A DNA stretch of 64,000 nt from Diphasiastrum complanatum (GCA_029204225.1 CM055092.1:44762087-44826086), one strand, 5' to 3'; counted from the first letter of the stretch, positions 33,235-44,123 are shown. Translations and numbers: made by a program. The notes: a model not told the origin generated them from the letters alone.

Positions 33235-33783
33235 ACCTTGATTGAAAGCATACCCTGTAGTTGATCTTCTATCATCCATGCTACCAACCCAATCAACATC
33301 AATGTATCCTTGTATGGTAGGCAAAGCAGCTTGTTTTTTTATAAATCAAACCAAGGTTGGGTGTGCCTTTCACATACCTCAAAATCCTCTCTGTCGCTTT
33401 CCAATCATTCAAAGTGGGCGATGACATGAATTGGCTAACCAAGCTTACGTCAGGATGTGTGGTAGTAAGATATATCAGTCTCTCAACTAGTTGACGAAAT
33501 AAAGTAGCGTCAACTTGTCCACTATCATCAATGCGAGACAATTTTCAGCTTATAGTCAGTCATACGAAACCTTTTCAGAATTTCATGAACATGCTTGCTT
33601 TGACAAAGCCTAATGTCATTCACATTTATACTTCCACACTCAAACAGTCATGCATGAGATCAAGGTCAGTCATCTCAAATTGCTTGCTTAGATTAGCTTT
33701 GATGGCATGAATAAGACTCTCATTATTTCCCGTAATAATAATGTCATCAACACTCTCCTTCCTCTTTCCTTTCTCAACCAAGG
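33235..33783 (-). pseudogene. copia RT C-terminus and RNase H, with RT deletion
   Basis: RNase H begins YIDVDWVGSMDDRRSTTGYAF (33240-33324) and is then cut by the hairpin element. RT thumb: RQLVERLIYLTTTHPDVS and RILRYVKGTPNLGLIY (33299-33541). To the right is a piece with VDDIIITGNNESLIHAIKA (about 33680-33755), the end of the active site. Everything between integrase linker and this point, including most of the RT palm, is missing. The junction is near 33760. Confidence 0.8.
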
Positions 33784-34805
33784 TCACTCTAGGTACTTGG
33801 ATTGGCGTAGGCGATACTTGTGTGATTCAGGCTTGTGTAATAACTTGTCACACAATATAGGGATTCCTCCATCTTGATTCTTATCATAAGGTATCTCTGT
33901 ATCTTTATGAGTTGCCTCCTCATCAAAGATTACATTCCTACTTATGATGACTTTCTTACCCTCCAAGTCATACAACCTGTATCCCTTCTCTTGACTATCA
34001 TATCCAAGGAATAAACACTTGGTCGCCTTAGAATCCAACTTGCTCTTGGAATCCTTAGGTATGTGAGCATAAGCAATACTTCCAAACACTCTCAAATGAC
34101 TTACATCTGTTTTCCGACTCGTATAAGCTTCCTCTGGAGTCCGATTCTCTACAACCTCTGTAGGACTTCGATTCAAAAGATAAACTGCCGTCTTAACTGC
34201 TTCACCTCACCCCAAAACATATTTGGAAGATTTTTACTCTTGAGCATACTCCTTGCAGTTTCCACTATAGACCGGTTCTTTCTTTCCACAACTCCATTTT
34301 ATTGAGGCAGACACTCTCTCCCTTTGTCCGAGTAGAGTATCTTGATTTGTCTATCTGTTTCTTTCTCCACTTGTGTCTTAAACCATGTGAAATACTTGAA
34401 TGCTTCACCCTTATTCTTGAGAAGATAGATCCATGTCTTCCTAGAATAGTCATCCACAAACACCATGAAGCAACTTGCTCCCCCATCAGACTGAGTCCTC
34501 ATAGGACCACACAAATCTGTATGAACAAGTTCTAGAACATTTCTCGCCCTGAATGTACTAGGTGAAAATTTCTTCATATGATGCTTGCCTAAGACACAAC
34601 CTTCACAAACCTTGTGATAAAAAACAAGTTGAGGTAAATCTGTAACCATGTTGTATTTCCTCAATACTTGTGGATTTTTGTAATTCAAATGTACGAACCT
34701 TTCGAGCCATAACTTACTCATTGATCCAATATCTGCAACACTTGCATGATGATCCACCACCCGAGCTTGAAATTTGGACAATCGCCCTACAAGCAATGCC
34801 CTCAA
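33784..34805 (-). pseudogene. copia integrase with internal deletion
   Basis: 34299-34805 carries pre-integrase LERFVHLNYKNPQVLRKY, the zinc-binding CEGCVLGKHH, then VHTDLCGPMRTQS and VFVDDYSRKTWIYLL (first Asp) and YSDKGREC (second Asp). The next residues are PQ, a stop, then NGVVERKN with the catalytic Glu. About 24 residues present in the related copy at 41215-41285 are missing here. 33784-34176 is the C-terminal part (SHLRVFGSIAYAHIPK, CLFLGYDSQEKGYRLYD). All three catalytic residues survive but in different frames. Confidence 0.85.
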
Positions 34806-35058
34806 CTACTACTTCATTATCCTTCCTCTTGGTGAGACACCGTTGTTCATCAAACTGCACCACGATGTGTTGCTTCGCAATAGCTGATACTGAGAGTAAG
34901 TTTTTCTTGATTCATGGTACATAAAGCACGTCCTTTATGTCTCCAATCTTTCCTGAAGGTAGTTGAACCTTTACTTTTCCAACTCCTTTAATAGATTATG
35001 TGTAGTTGTCTCCCAACTTCACATTTGATCCATCATCTAATTTTTGAAAATTAGATAG

Positions 35059-35406
35059 CTACTCCCGCCTAGGTGTCATATGCTTCGAAGCTCCTGAATC
35101 AATAAACCAATAGTCTTCTTCCTTCGAGAAGCCACCACCAAAAGATGTCAATGCCGAAAACAACTCATAGTCTTCAAGATCCAAGGCACTTAATTTTGCA
35201 TTAGATGCTTCATCTTCTTCAGCAAAATTCCCATCCCGCTCCTTCTTAAACTTGTTGTGCCAGCACTCCTTTGCATAATGCCCTGATTTGCTGCAAATAA
35301 AGCAATTTCCCTTTCGAACTACTTTCTTTCCATCTTCTGATCGATTTGACCTTCTTGGAACTTTGCTCTTGGGTCTTTGCCATGAATGCCTGTTCCTTGA
35401 CATCAT
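35059..35406 (-). pseudogene. copia gag zinc knuckle and protease
   Basis: A CCHC knuckle, CFICSKSGHYAKEC, is complete. About 70 residues later, DYWFIDSGASKHMTPRRE has the intact DSGA protease motif. Between them lies an acidic segment ending LDLEDYELFSAL. The same motif set occurs in the 38.8-43.0 kb and 44.7-46.5 kb copies, but both of those lack the knuckle. Downstream (34860-35060), decayed protease sequence links to integrase. Confidence 0.85.
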
Positions 35407-35917
35407 CCCTGTTGAGAATATTTTGTCGTCTCATTTCTTCCTGTAGTAATATGGCATTCAGTTCATCGAAAGAAGGCCTTGTTTCTAACGATAGCATCAT
35501 TACAAAGTTCTGATAAGCCAAAAGTAGACTATTAAGCACAATGGATACTAAGACTGAATCTTGAACACTTTCTCCAACCTCAATAAGTTGCCCTCTCAGA
35601 TCTTTCACCCGAGTAAAATAATTTGTTACTGATTCAATGCATGTACCCATCGTCAATGTGTGTAGCTTATTAGTCAAGAACAAGATTCGTGACTGATTCA
35701 CCGTCTCATAAAAGTTCTTCAGTATATCCCAAGCCTCCTTGGGTCCAGCAGCATCTCTGATGTGAGTAATAATCATATCTCTAACGGACAAGTTAATGAT
35801 ATGATGAGCTTTTCTTCTACGTCTATGATACTCCCGCAACTCCCTATCAATATTAGGAGTTACCTCAACACTTGTGACGATTTCCCAATATTCTCGATCC
35901 TGGAGAGTATTTTGCAT
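35246..35917 (-). pseudogene. copia gag (UBN2-type)
   Basis: A 223-codon open frame starting at LQDREYWEIVTSVE, with RRRKAHHIINLSVRDMIITH, AWDILKNFYETVNQSRILFL and LLAYQNFVMMLSLETRPSFD, typical UBN2/gag blocks. The frame overlaps the knuckle/protease frame at 35059-35406 by a frameshift. The leader to the PBS at 36486 is about 570 bp and has a CT-rich tract next to the PBS. Confidence 0.85.
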
Positions 35918-36462
35918 CTTGAACTTCCATATATTTTAGTTCGTTCCATCTAGCTTGCGCAACACAACATCGTTCAATCCTGCCTTTATGCTGATCCATG
36001 ACAATTCTTAGCAACCTGAATTTCCAGCAAACAGTATCACCAATTCTTTAAATCTGCAGCCCTGCCTGTGAATTGACCCAGAATTCTCCTCTTCCAGCGA
36101 ACAGCTCAGCAGTTCTGCGAACTACTCTAATGGCAGCAACTAGGTTCAAGTCTGATCCTAGCTCAGCAGTGATCAGATTTCGATCCAGTGATCTGATTCA
36201 GCTATTTCCTGTCTCCGCAAAACAGTCCAACGATCTGATTCTAATCTTATTCCAGCGAACAGATTTGGTTTTCGATCTAACAGGTCAGAATTTGATCCAG
36301 CCAGCGACCAGGTCCAGATTAGAAGCAAACAGGTCAGCAATCTGACTCCCAGCAATCAGTGATCTGCAGTAGTCCAAAACCTTGATTCCAGCGAACTACT
36401 TCCAACAGTAGTCCAGCGCAATAGCTCCTCCAATATTCTTCTTGCAACCCTGCAAAAACAAA

Positions 36463-36477
36463 CTCTCTCTCTCTCTC
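36463..36477. repeat. short CT microsatellite next to a PBS
   Basis: About seven CT units, nine bases from the PBS. It sits at the same relative position as the long tract at 32820-32863. Confidence 0.9.
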
Positions 36478-36485
36478 AAAAGCCT

Positions 36486-36497
36486 GCTCTGATACCA
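36486..36497 (-). other. primer-binding site of the 33.2-36.9 kb copia element
   Basis: The minus strand reads TGGTATCAGAGC. It directly abuts the 5' LTR, which begins TGTCAGAATTTGTC on the plus strand at 36498. Confidence 0.85.
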
Positions 36498-36871
36498 TGT
36501 CAGAATTTGTCATACAAATTTTAGATGAAGTTCTTAGTCCTACTAGCACTCACACAAACCAAGCATAGAGATTAAAGAGAATTCAGATTAAGGAAGAATT
36601 GAGCAAAGCTCTAGAACATTGGTGAATTGTGGTGGGGCACCAGCCTACGTATATACTTTCTCTAATCTATGTGAAAAGCTAAAAGCATCAAGCTAATAGC
36701 AAAAGAACAAAAGCTAATTGCTAAAATTACTACCTATATTGGGTAAAGACCCAAGGTGAATCTCTAAGTAGTAAAATAGATCCTAATCTAGTAGTAGTGC
36801 GCCCACCTACATGCATAAACAATAAAAAAACAAACTTACTATAAATAGTAATGGCCCTTATAATAGCACGT
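36498..36871 (-). repeat. truncated 5' LTR of the 33.2-36.9 kb copia element
   Basis: Reverse complement of the family LTR at 38765-39222: ACAAATTTTAGATG, CCTACTAGCACTCACA, TTGTGGTGGGGCACCAG and GTAATGGCCCTTATAATAGC. It stops after CACGTAGG at 36871, so about the first 55 bp of the LTR are missing and no TSD remains. The element is therefore truncated at its right end. Confidence 0.8.
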
Positions 36872-37319
36872 AGGATCATTTCAGCCATTTACTATCCACT
36901 TTTTGCCATTGTACCTACTATTTTCAGCACCCACCTATTTGGTGCCTATTTGTGGACATTTTTCCCAGCCATTACGTCTATTATATTGGTTACAATTTTC
37001 CAGCTATTTGAAGGGTCTTAGGTTGGCAGTTTGAGCACTTATTGAGATTTCTCCATACGTTTGGAGGTATTTTTTTTTAAGCATTGTCATATAGCATTTA
37101 CGGCAGTTCTTATTTCTTTACCTTATGCTGTTTTTTGCTATTATTTGTCCAGTTTTTATATCTCCTTAGCTGCTCCATTTTTACAACATTGTTACTTTCT
37201 TTGGGCTGTCCATATTAGTCATGTTTTTGGTGCTTGAATTAGACTATGTTAGGGTGATGACAAAAGTCCTCTCCGTCAGGTTTTTGGCATTTCTTTTCAC
37301 CTTATCACTACTTTTTCGA
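36872..37319 (+). other. leader region preceding the gypsy gag
   Basis: T-rich DNA with repeated CAGCC/CCATTT motifs; no gene. It directly precedes the gag at about 37320 on the same strand. Confidence 0.35.
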
Positions 37320-38280
37320 TGGCTGCTTCATCTCCATCTACTAGTGAGCCACCTTAGGATGTCTTAGTTGAACACACTCAACAAGCCATTGATAGTGTTA
37401 TTTCTAGGATTTCTTCCTGTTTAGATGTCGTCATGACAAGCTTTGCCTCTCTTCAGTCCCAGATTGATGCCGTGAAGCTTCATCATGGTCCTGACAAGGC
37501 CCCCATGACATCTTTACCTAGCTTTGGAGCTAGTTCATCACCTTCTCCTGTTGGTAGTCCTTTTTGTAGTCTTATCATTCGTACCCCTCCACCGCCTGGG
37601 TTTGACCCATTTCCTTGTCATGTTGGTCCCAAGCCACATTACGCTCATGACTTTCGTGATAAGATCTAGCTGACAACCTATTCTGGTTCCTCTGATGGGA
37701 ATCTATTTGAGACTTGTTACCTAATGTACTCCAAGACTGACGTCCTAAAGATCCAATTAGCTGCCTGACATTTGGATGGACGAGCTGCTACTTGGGGGCT
37801 TGTTTACCGTATTGAGCCTGGCCGAGAGGGGATGCATGTGTGGACTACTTTTCACCTTGACCTTCGCCGTGCTATGATTGATCCTTAGTGGTTGAGTCGC
37901 CAACAAGATATTTTCATAGCCTTTCTCATACGGGTAATTTAGCTCTTCATCCTGACCATTTTATGGAGCTATCCAATCTATTTATTGATTTACAGCCTAC
38001 GAAACTCATATCCCTGCTTACTGATGCTATATCACTTGCTATTACACTACAACATAAGTATCTTGAGGCCTCTGCTTCATCTCGCTTTTCCCGTTCTCGC
38101 CCCAATGGCATGCCCACCTTGATTTGCTTTTGTCCCCGTCATTATACTATTGCAGAGTTTGTTGAGATTTAGCAGATGCGTCTCTGTTTTTGTTGTAAGA
38201 GCCCAAACCACCTTGCTCGTGATTGTCGTCAGAACCCTACCAATGCCATTGTTGTTTTCTATCATGAGGGCATTGATATA
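37320..38280 (+). pseudogene. gypsy gag with zinc knuckle (interrupted element)
   Basis: The ATG near 37320 begins MAASSPSTSEPP. 37433-37669 has a proline-rich N-terminal part (TPPPPGFDPFPC). Then come YSGSSDGNLFETCYLMYSKT, HLDGRAATWGLVYRIEPG and HPDHFMELSNLFIDLQPTK, the capsid region of plant gypsy Gag. A complete CCHC knuckle, CFCCKSPNHLARDC, follows near 38185. At least two stops and one frameshift break it. Gag would form the particle and bind RNA. Confidence 0.8.
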
Positions 38281-38399
38281 GATGACTTTGATGTTTATAC
38301 ATATCCTTGATGAGCCTGACTTTGTATCTGAGATTCCTTTGCCTACTACTCATATCCTACTTGCTACGTGCCATGCTCAGCTTGCTTATGCTACTTGGG

Positions 38400-38764
38400 C
38401 TGGGTGTCCTAGTCCTCACTCGATTCAGTTAAATGTGAACATTACTGCGTGTGATTATATTGCCTTGGTTGACATTGGCATTACTCATTCTTTTCTCGGC
38501 AGTTATGTTTCCAACTGGACTTGTGCTTCACATGTTCCTGCTCCACATACGCTCAATGTTGAGGTTGCGAGTTTTCATGCATTTACCAAATTTAAAATGT
38601 TTTAAGACTTGGATTATCGTATTGGGGATTTTATTGGACAGGTGGACTTCTGCATTACCTATGGAGGGTTATGACCTCATCCTTAGTGTTGATTGGTTTG
38701 CTTCACTTGGTGCTGTTACATTGGATTTGGCTTAGCAGACACTTACATTCTTACATGGTACTAT
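38400..38764 (+). pseudogene. gypsy aspartic protease (interrupted by copia insertion)
   Basis: ALVDIGITHSFLG corresponds to the retropepsin active site usually written with DTGA; Thr and Ala are both Ile here. A second frame (38451-38735) has ALPMEGYDLILSVDWFASLG and AVTLDLA, the conserved C-terminal protease blocks. The sequence is then cut at 38764 by the nested copia element and resumes at 43001. Confidence 0.75.
38760..38764. repeat. 5-bp target-site duplication (left)
   Basis: ACTAT, identical to 42996-43000 on the other side of the nested copia. Confidence 0.9.
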
Positions 38765-39222
38765 TGTTAGGAATTAATGTTTATTTGGTACCCCTTAGTG
38801 TGAGTTTCGCCATGCCTACGTGCTATTATAGGGGCCATTACTATTTTTAATAAGTAGTATTATGGGGTCATTACTATTTTTAGTAAGTCATTTTTTAGTC
38901 ATATATGGAGATGTGCGCACTACTACTAGAATAGGATATGGTTTTACCACTTAGAAATACATCTTGAGTCTTTACCCAATATAGGTAGTAGTAATAGCAA
39001 TTAGCTTTTTGTCTTTAGCTATTTGCTTTATGCTTTTAGTTTTTCACATAGATTAGAGAAAGTATATATGTAGGCTGACGCCCCACCACAAATTTATTCC
39101 AATGTTTTGGAGCTTTGCTAAATTCTTCTATAATATGAATTCTCTTTAAACTCTATACTGATCTTGTGAGTGCTAGTAGGACTAGTTAACTCCATCTAGA
39201 ATTTGTAGGACAAATTTTGACA
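38765..39222 (+). repeat. 5' LTR of the nested copia element
   Basis: TGTTAGGAATTAATG ... AATTTTGACA, 458 bp. It contains a TATA-like TATATATG at 39063-39070 followed by a GC-rich AGGCTGACGCCCC block, conserved in other copies. Confidence 0.92.
39063..39070 (+). promoter_or_regulatory. TATA-like promoter element in the copia LTR
   Basis: TATATATG, preceded by TTAGAGAAAG. The same block occurs in the 3' LTR (about 42837), the 44.7-kb LTR (about 44911) and, inverted, at about 36648. It is the likely U3 promoter. Confidence 0.55.
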
Positions 39223-39234
39223 TGGTATCAAAGC
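39223..39234 (+). other. primer-binding site of the nested copia
   Basis: TGGTATCAAAGC, joined to the LTR end CA without a spacer. One base differs from the canonical TGGTATCAGAGC. Confidence 0.9.
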
Positions 39235-39610
39235 AGGCTTCCTGATTGTGGAGCTGTCATTTCTGAGAGGGAGAGAGAGGGTCAAGAAGAAGTTTTGGAG
39301 GAACAGATTGCTGGTTGGCTGTCGGGAAATTAGACCTGTTGGGAGATCAGTTCGTTGGAATCAAACTTGTTGGATTGCTGAGTTGAAAGCAGATCCGAAC
39401 TACTGTTGGAATCAGAACTGACAGTTCGTTAGCTGTCTACTGTTCGTTAAGCTATTGTTCGCTGACCTGATTGTTTTCTACCGAACAGACCTCATCGCTG
39501 GAGGTAGTTTCTCGAAAATAGGCTTATCGCTGGCTAGAATCAGATCAGATTGCAGTGTTACAAGACAAATCTCTAAAGTTTGGTAAGATACTAATTGTTG
39601 GAACAATACA

Positions 39611-40640
39611 ATGGCAAGATTGAATGATGTTGTGTTGTCGGAGTCTAGCAAGGTGGATGGAATGAATTACAACATATGGAAGTTCAAGATGAAAAATACT
39701 CTCTGAGATCGAGAATAGTGGGAGATCGTCACAGGTGATGAGATATCTCCTAACATTGACAGGGAGTTGCGGGAGTATCAGAGACGTAGGAGAAAAGCTC
39801 ATCATATCATCAACTTGTCAGTTAGTGATATGATCATTCCTCACATCAGAGGTGCTGCTATGGACCCGAGGAGGCTTGGGATATACTGAAGAACTTGTAT
39901 GAAATAGTGAATCAGTCATGAATCTTGTTCTTGACTAATAAGCTACACACATTGAAGATGGGTACAAGTGAATCAATAATGGACTACTTTACTTGAGTAA
40001 AAGATCTGAGAGGGCAACTTATTGTGGTTGGAGAAAGTGTTCAGGATTCAGTGTTGGTATCCATTGTGCTTAATAGTCTTACCTTTGGCTTATCAGAACA
40101 TTGTGATGATGCTATCGTTACGAGAGATGAGGCCTTCTTTCGATGAGCTGAATGCTATTTGCTACAAGAGAAAATGAGGCGACAAAATGTTGTCAATAGG
40201 GACAATTTCAAGGAATAGGCATTCCTAGCAAAGAAGCAAGACGAAAGTTCCAAGAAGGTTGGCAAAGGGAAGAAGAAGAAGAAGAAAAAACAGCAAGATA
40301 TAGAGGAGAATCAATCAAATCAATCAGAAAATGGGAGTGCTTTGGATCTTGAAGACTATGAGTTGTTTTCGGCATCAACATCTTCTAGTGGCTTCTCGAA
40401 GGAAGAGAAGTGTTGGTTTATTGATTCAGGAGCTTCGAAGCATATGACACTTAGGCGGGAGCGGCTATCTAATTTTAAAAAATTAGATGATGGATCGAAT
40501 GTGAAGTTGGGAGACAAGTACACATATGATATAAAAGGAGTTGGAAAAGTACAAGTTCAACTACCTTCAGGGAAGATTGGAGACATAAAGGACGTGCTTT
40601 ATGTACCAGGAATCAAGAAAACTTACTCTCAGTATTAGCT
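39611..40640 (+). pseudogene. copia gag and protease (nested element)
   Basis: The ATG at 39611 starts MARLNDVVLSESSKVDGMNY and NIWKFKMKNTL, but stops replace Q and Y in the following DRE-WEIV block. RRRRKAHHIINLSVSDMI follows, then several frameshifts. 40342-40638 carries LDLEDYELFSASTSSSGFSK and CWFIDSGASKHMTLRRERLS, with an intact protease DSGA. The CCHC knuckle present in the 35.1-kb copy is absent; a Lys-rich run (about 40270-40310) leads directly to the acidic segment. Gag cannot be made intact. Confidence 0.8.
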
Positions 40641-40699
40641 ATTGCGAAGCAACACATGGTGGTGTAGTTTGAGGAAGAGCGGTGTCTCATCAAGAGGAA

Positions 40700-41700
40700 A
40701 GATAATGAAGTAGTAGCTAAAGGCATACTTGCAGGACTGTTGTACAAACTTCAAGCTCAAGTGGTGGATCATCATGCAAGTGTTGTGGATATTGGATCAG
40801 TGAGTAAGTTATGGCACGAAAGGTTTGGACATCTGAATTACAAAAGTCTACAAGTCTTGAGGAAATACAACATGGTTACAGGTTTACCTCTACTTGTTTG
40901 ATCACAAGTTTTGTGAAGGTTGTGTCTTAGGGAAACATCATATGAAGAAATTTCCGTCTAGTACATTCAGGGCGAGAAATGTTCTAAAACTTGTTCATAC
41001 AGATTTGTGTGGTCCTATGAGAACTCAGTCTTATGGGGGAGCAAGTTACTTTATGGTGTTTGTTTATGACTATTCTAGGAAGACATGGATTTATATTCTC
41101 AAGAATAAGAGTGAAGCATTCAAGTATTTCACACGGTTTAAGACACAGGTGGAGAAAGAAACAGATAGACAAATCAAGATACTTCGCTCGGACAAAGGGG
41201 GAGAGTATCTTTGTATGGAATTTCAAGTGTTTTGCAAGGATCATGGTATAAAGAGACAAGTTGCAAGCACAGACGCGCCTCAACAAAATGGAGTTGTGGA
41301 AAGGAAGACCCGGTCTATTGTGGAAACTACAAGGAGTATGCTTAAAAGTAAGAATCTTCTAGATATGTTTTGGAGTGAAGTAGTTAAGACGGCGGTTTAT
41401 CTTGTGAATCAAAGCCCTACAAAGGTGGTAGAGAATTGGACTCTAAAGGAAGCTTACACGGGTCAGAAACCAGATGTAAGTCATTTGAGAGTGTTTGGAA
41501 GTATTGTGTATGGTTACCAAGTGTTTATTCCTCGAATATGATAGTCAAGAGAAGGGATACAAGTTGTATGACTTGGAGGGTAAGAAAGTCATCATATCTA
41601 GGGATGTGATCTTTGATGAGGATAGATCTCGTAAAGATACAAAGATACCTTATGATAGGAAGCAAGTTGGTGGAATTCCTTTTTTGGTCTGACGAGTCAT
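40700..41700 (+). pseudogene. copia pre-integrase and integrase (nested element)
   Basis: 40894-41541 is a 215-residue frame with CEGCVLGKHHMKKF (zinc-binding), VHTDLCGPMRTQSYG (first Asp), VFVYDYSRKTWIY (a normally Asp position is Tyr), LRSDKGGEYL (second Asp) and APQQNGVVERKTRSIVE (catalytic Glu). The DDE triad is thus complete within one frame. The C-terminal LRVFGSI breaks off with a frameshift, and CLFLEYDSQEKGYKLYDLEG (41495-41692) continues it. Pre-integrase HERFGHLNYKSLQVLRKY precedes at about 40815. Confidence 0.85.
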
Positions 41701-42049
41701 TACAAGAGCCTGAATTGACACATATATTGCCTACACCAATCCAAGTACCTAGAGTGAACCATTGATGAGAAAGGAAAAAGGAAGGAGAGATCAAGTACAT
41801 GGGATACTTATTCACCTAGATGCATCAGAAACTAGAAGATTGCCTAGATAGTACTATGAAACTATCAAGGATAGTGTGATTATGAAACATGGAGAGTCTA
41901 GTACACAAGGGACTAGGAGATCGACTAGACTTGAAAAGCAACATGAAGATCAAGATTGACAGGAGGATCGACAAGAAGATTATCATGAGGATGGGGATGT
42001 ACAATTTGCATATATGGCCATAGTATTGGAAACCAAGGATTCATCTACT

Positions 42050-42536
42050 TTCAGAGAGGCTGAAAAAGAGGATTTTTGGAGGAAAGCTATGGATGAGGAG
42101 TACGACTCAATCATGAAGAACAGGACTTGGAGACTTGTTCTATTACCTATAGTCAAAAAGGCCATTGGATGCTAAGTGGGTCTATAGAACTAAGTACAAA
42201 TTAGATGGTTCTATAGATAAGGCAAGATTGGTGGCAAAAGGTTATGCTCAATAGGAAGGGATTGATTATGAAGAAACTTTTGCACCAGTTTCTAAGTCTA
42301 CTACTATGAGGACAGTTTTATGGATGTGAAGAGTGCATTCTTGAATGGATTTGTAGAGGAGGAAGTTTACATGGAGCATCCAAAGGGATACATGGTAGCA
42401 GGACATGAAGACAAGGTTTTCAAGATGGACGAGGCACTATATGGACTTAAGCAGGCACCCAAGGCGTGGTATAGGAGGATTGACACATACTTTGAGGATC
42501 TAGGGGTAATAGATAACCAGGTAAAAATTAAGGGAG
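42050..42536 (+). pseudogene. copia RT, N-terminal half only
   Basis: Around 42110-42310 are fragments of the RT start (KNRTW-LV, AKWVYRTKYKLDGSIDKAR, VAKGYAQ, a stop, EGIDYEETFAPV). 42320-42510 has [39 protein letters not shown] and [19 protein letters not shown]. It then goes directly to an end-of-polyprotein-like string and the PPT. The YVDD palm, thumb and RNase H are deleted, leaving an element of 4.2 kb rather than the usual about 5 kb. Confidence 0.85.
42523..42536 (+). other. polypurine tract of the nested copia
   Basis: AAAAATTAAGGGAG immediately before the 3' LTR TGTTAGG. Confidence 0.8.
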
Positions 42537-42995
42537 TGTTAGGAATTAATGTTTATTTGGTATCCCTTAGTGTGAGTTTGGCCATGCCTATGTGCTATTA
42601 TAGGGTTCATTATTATTTTTAGTAAGTCATATTATAGGGGGTATTACTATTCTTAATAAGTCATTTTTTAGTCATATATGGAGGTGTGCGCACTACTACT
42701 AGAATAGGATATGGCTTTACCACTTAGAAATACATCTTGAGTCTTTACCCAATATAGGTAGTAATAATAGCAATTAGCTTTTTGTCTTTAGCTATTTGCT
42801 TTATGCTTTTAGTTTTTCACACAGATTAGAGAAAGTATATATGTAGGCTAGCGCCCCACCACAAATTCATTCCAATAGTTTAGAGCTTTGCTCAATTCTT
42901 CTGTAATTTAAATTTTCTTTTATCTCTATACTGACCTTGTGAGTGCTAGTAGGACTAGTTAACTCCATCTAGAATTTGTAGGACAAATTTTGACA
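42537..42995 (+). repeat. 3' LTR of the nested copia element
   Basis: 459 bp, aligned end to end with 38765-39222; it ends AATTTTGACA, followed by ACTAT. Confidence 0.92.
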
Positions 42996-43000
42996 ACTAT
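42996..43000. repeat. 5-bp target-site duplication (right)
   Basis: ACTAT, identical to 38760-38764. Confidence 0.9.
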
Positions 43001-43429
43001 CACCCATTCACTTTTTCATATTGATTCCCAAGGGGATTACTAGCTAGTTACTGGGAAGCAGTTTATGCGCAGCCTGCCGAAGGCTCATTGTGCAGCAGGT
43101 TGCAATTTTCATCATGTGGCCCACCCTTTAAGGATTATGTCTGTAGGAAGCCCGTAGAGACAATGATGGATGGCTATAGGTCCTTTTTTCTGCACCATGG
43201 TGTTTCAGAAAAATAAGTTGAATCTTTATCTTGGTTTTGCCGAGTGCAAATTTATTATTGTGGATGAGATTGTATCTGATTTTTTTTGCAAGATTAGTTC
43301 TCCACTAAGCTTATTTATGTATGCTTCGTTTGGCTTTATGCTATTGACAATGTTATACTCTGGACACCAACAATGAGAAAGATGAAGATGGCTAGAAAAG
43401 AAAGGACTGAGCTGCTTTTTTGTGCCACC
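43001..43429 (+). pseudogene. continuation of the interrupted gypsy (decayed)
   Basis: Joins on from 38764. After removing the insertion, the post-protease region of the gypsy element continues as FHIDSQGDY, a stop, then LVTGKQFMRSLPKAHC-like sequence. Then NKLNLYLGFAECKFIIVDEI is seen, without RT motifs. It ends before the tandem repeats at 43.43 kb. Confidence 0.5.
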
Positions 43430-43960
43430 TTTGTTATTTTGCTGATGCATATATCTTGCTTGTAACCAGGCGCTGATGCGGGATTCTTTTCAAAATCAGA
43501 ATTGAATCGGTTCTGACAGTAACTTTGATTGATGGAAACCCTTAAAGTAGGGTTACCATACTCTCACTTTATACATATGAATCTTCTCGTAAGTTTTGAT
43601 GTGTTTGGATGCCTTTGTTATTTTCCTGATTCAAACTGCCCTGCTTGTAACTGCCCACTGATGGAGGATTTCGTTCAAGATTAGGATTGACATTGGTTCC
43701 AACAGTAACTTTGCTTGCTGGAAACTGTTAAGGTGGGGTTTCCATAACCTCTATTTTCTATGAGGTCACTGATGCATTTGCAAGCCTCTGTTATCTTACT
43801 GATGCAGACTTTCCTGCTTGTAACCAGGCGCTGATGGGGGATTCTTTTCAAAATTAGTCTCAAAATTGGTTCTGACAATAAGCTTGCTTGCTGGAAAACA
43901 CTTATAGGTTTTCCAGATCCACACAAATTTTCTATTGCGTTTGGTTGCCTTTGAGGCAAG
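43430..43960. repeat. three diverged tandem repeats (about 173-185 bp) upstream of the gene
   Basis: The block CTGATGC...CTGCTTGTAACCAGGCGCTGATGG recurs at 43458, 43643 and 43816. In each copy it is followed by GGATTCTTTTCAAAATTAG, TTGG-TTCTGACAgTAA-TTTG and TGGAAAC. The array ends about 160 bp before the start codon of the thioredoxin-like gene. Confidence 0.75.
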
Positions 43961-44123
43961 TTCAATCAAAAAATGATTTGAAACTGGTGTGCGATCGTTC
44001 AGATTCAACCTAGGTGGCTCCTTGTTACACTATGTAAATCTTTTGCTTGTTTACTTGTGCTAATGAGTGACTACGGATTGAAGCTTTCTATGAAATTGTG
44101 CTACTGTTGCTCCTATGATCTAG

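Larger units (their letters stand above)
38765..42995 (+). mobile_element. near full-length copia retrotransposon nested in gypsy
   Basis: The most complete element in the window: 5' LTR 38765-39222, PBS 39223-39234, gag/protease/integrase/partial RT, PPT 42523-42536 and 3' LTR 42537-42995. Exact ACTAT TSDs lie on both sides. The insertion splits a gypsy protease (38400-38764). The LTRs are clearly the same but differ at several positions, mostly in the first 130 bp, so the insertion is not fresh. RT past [11 protein letters not shown] and all of RNase H are deleted, and gag has stops, so it is non-autonomous. Four other LTR fragments of this family lie at 32445, 36498, 44675 and 42537. Confidence 0.92.

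Noticed and set aside
33110-33235. tRNA gene suggested by GGTTCGAA motifs
   Set aside because: The motifs are palindromic repeats within a hairpin element. There is no cloverleaf, and no A box at the needed distance.
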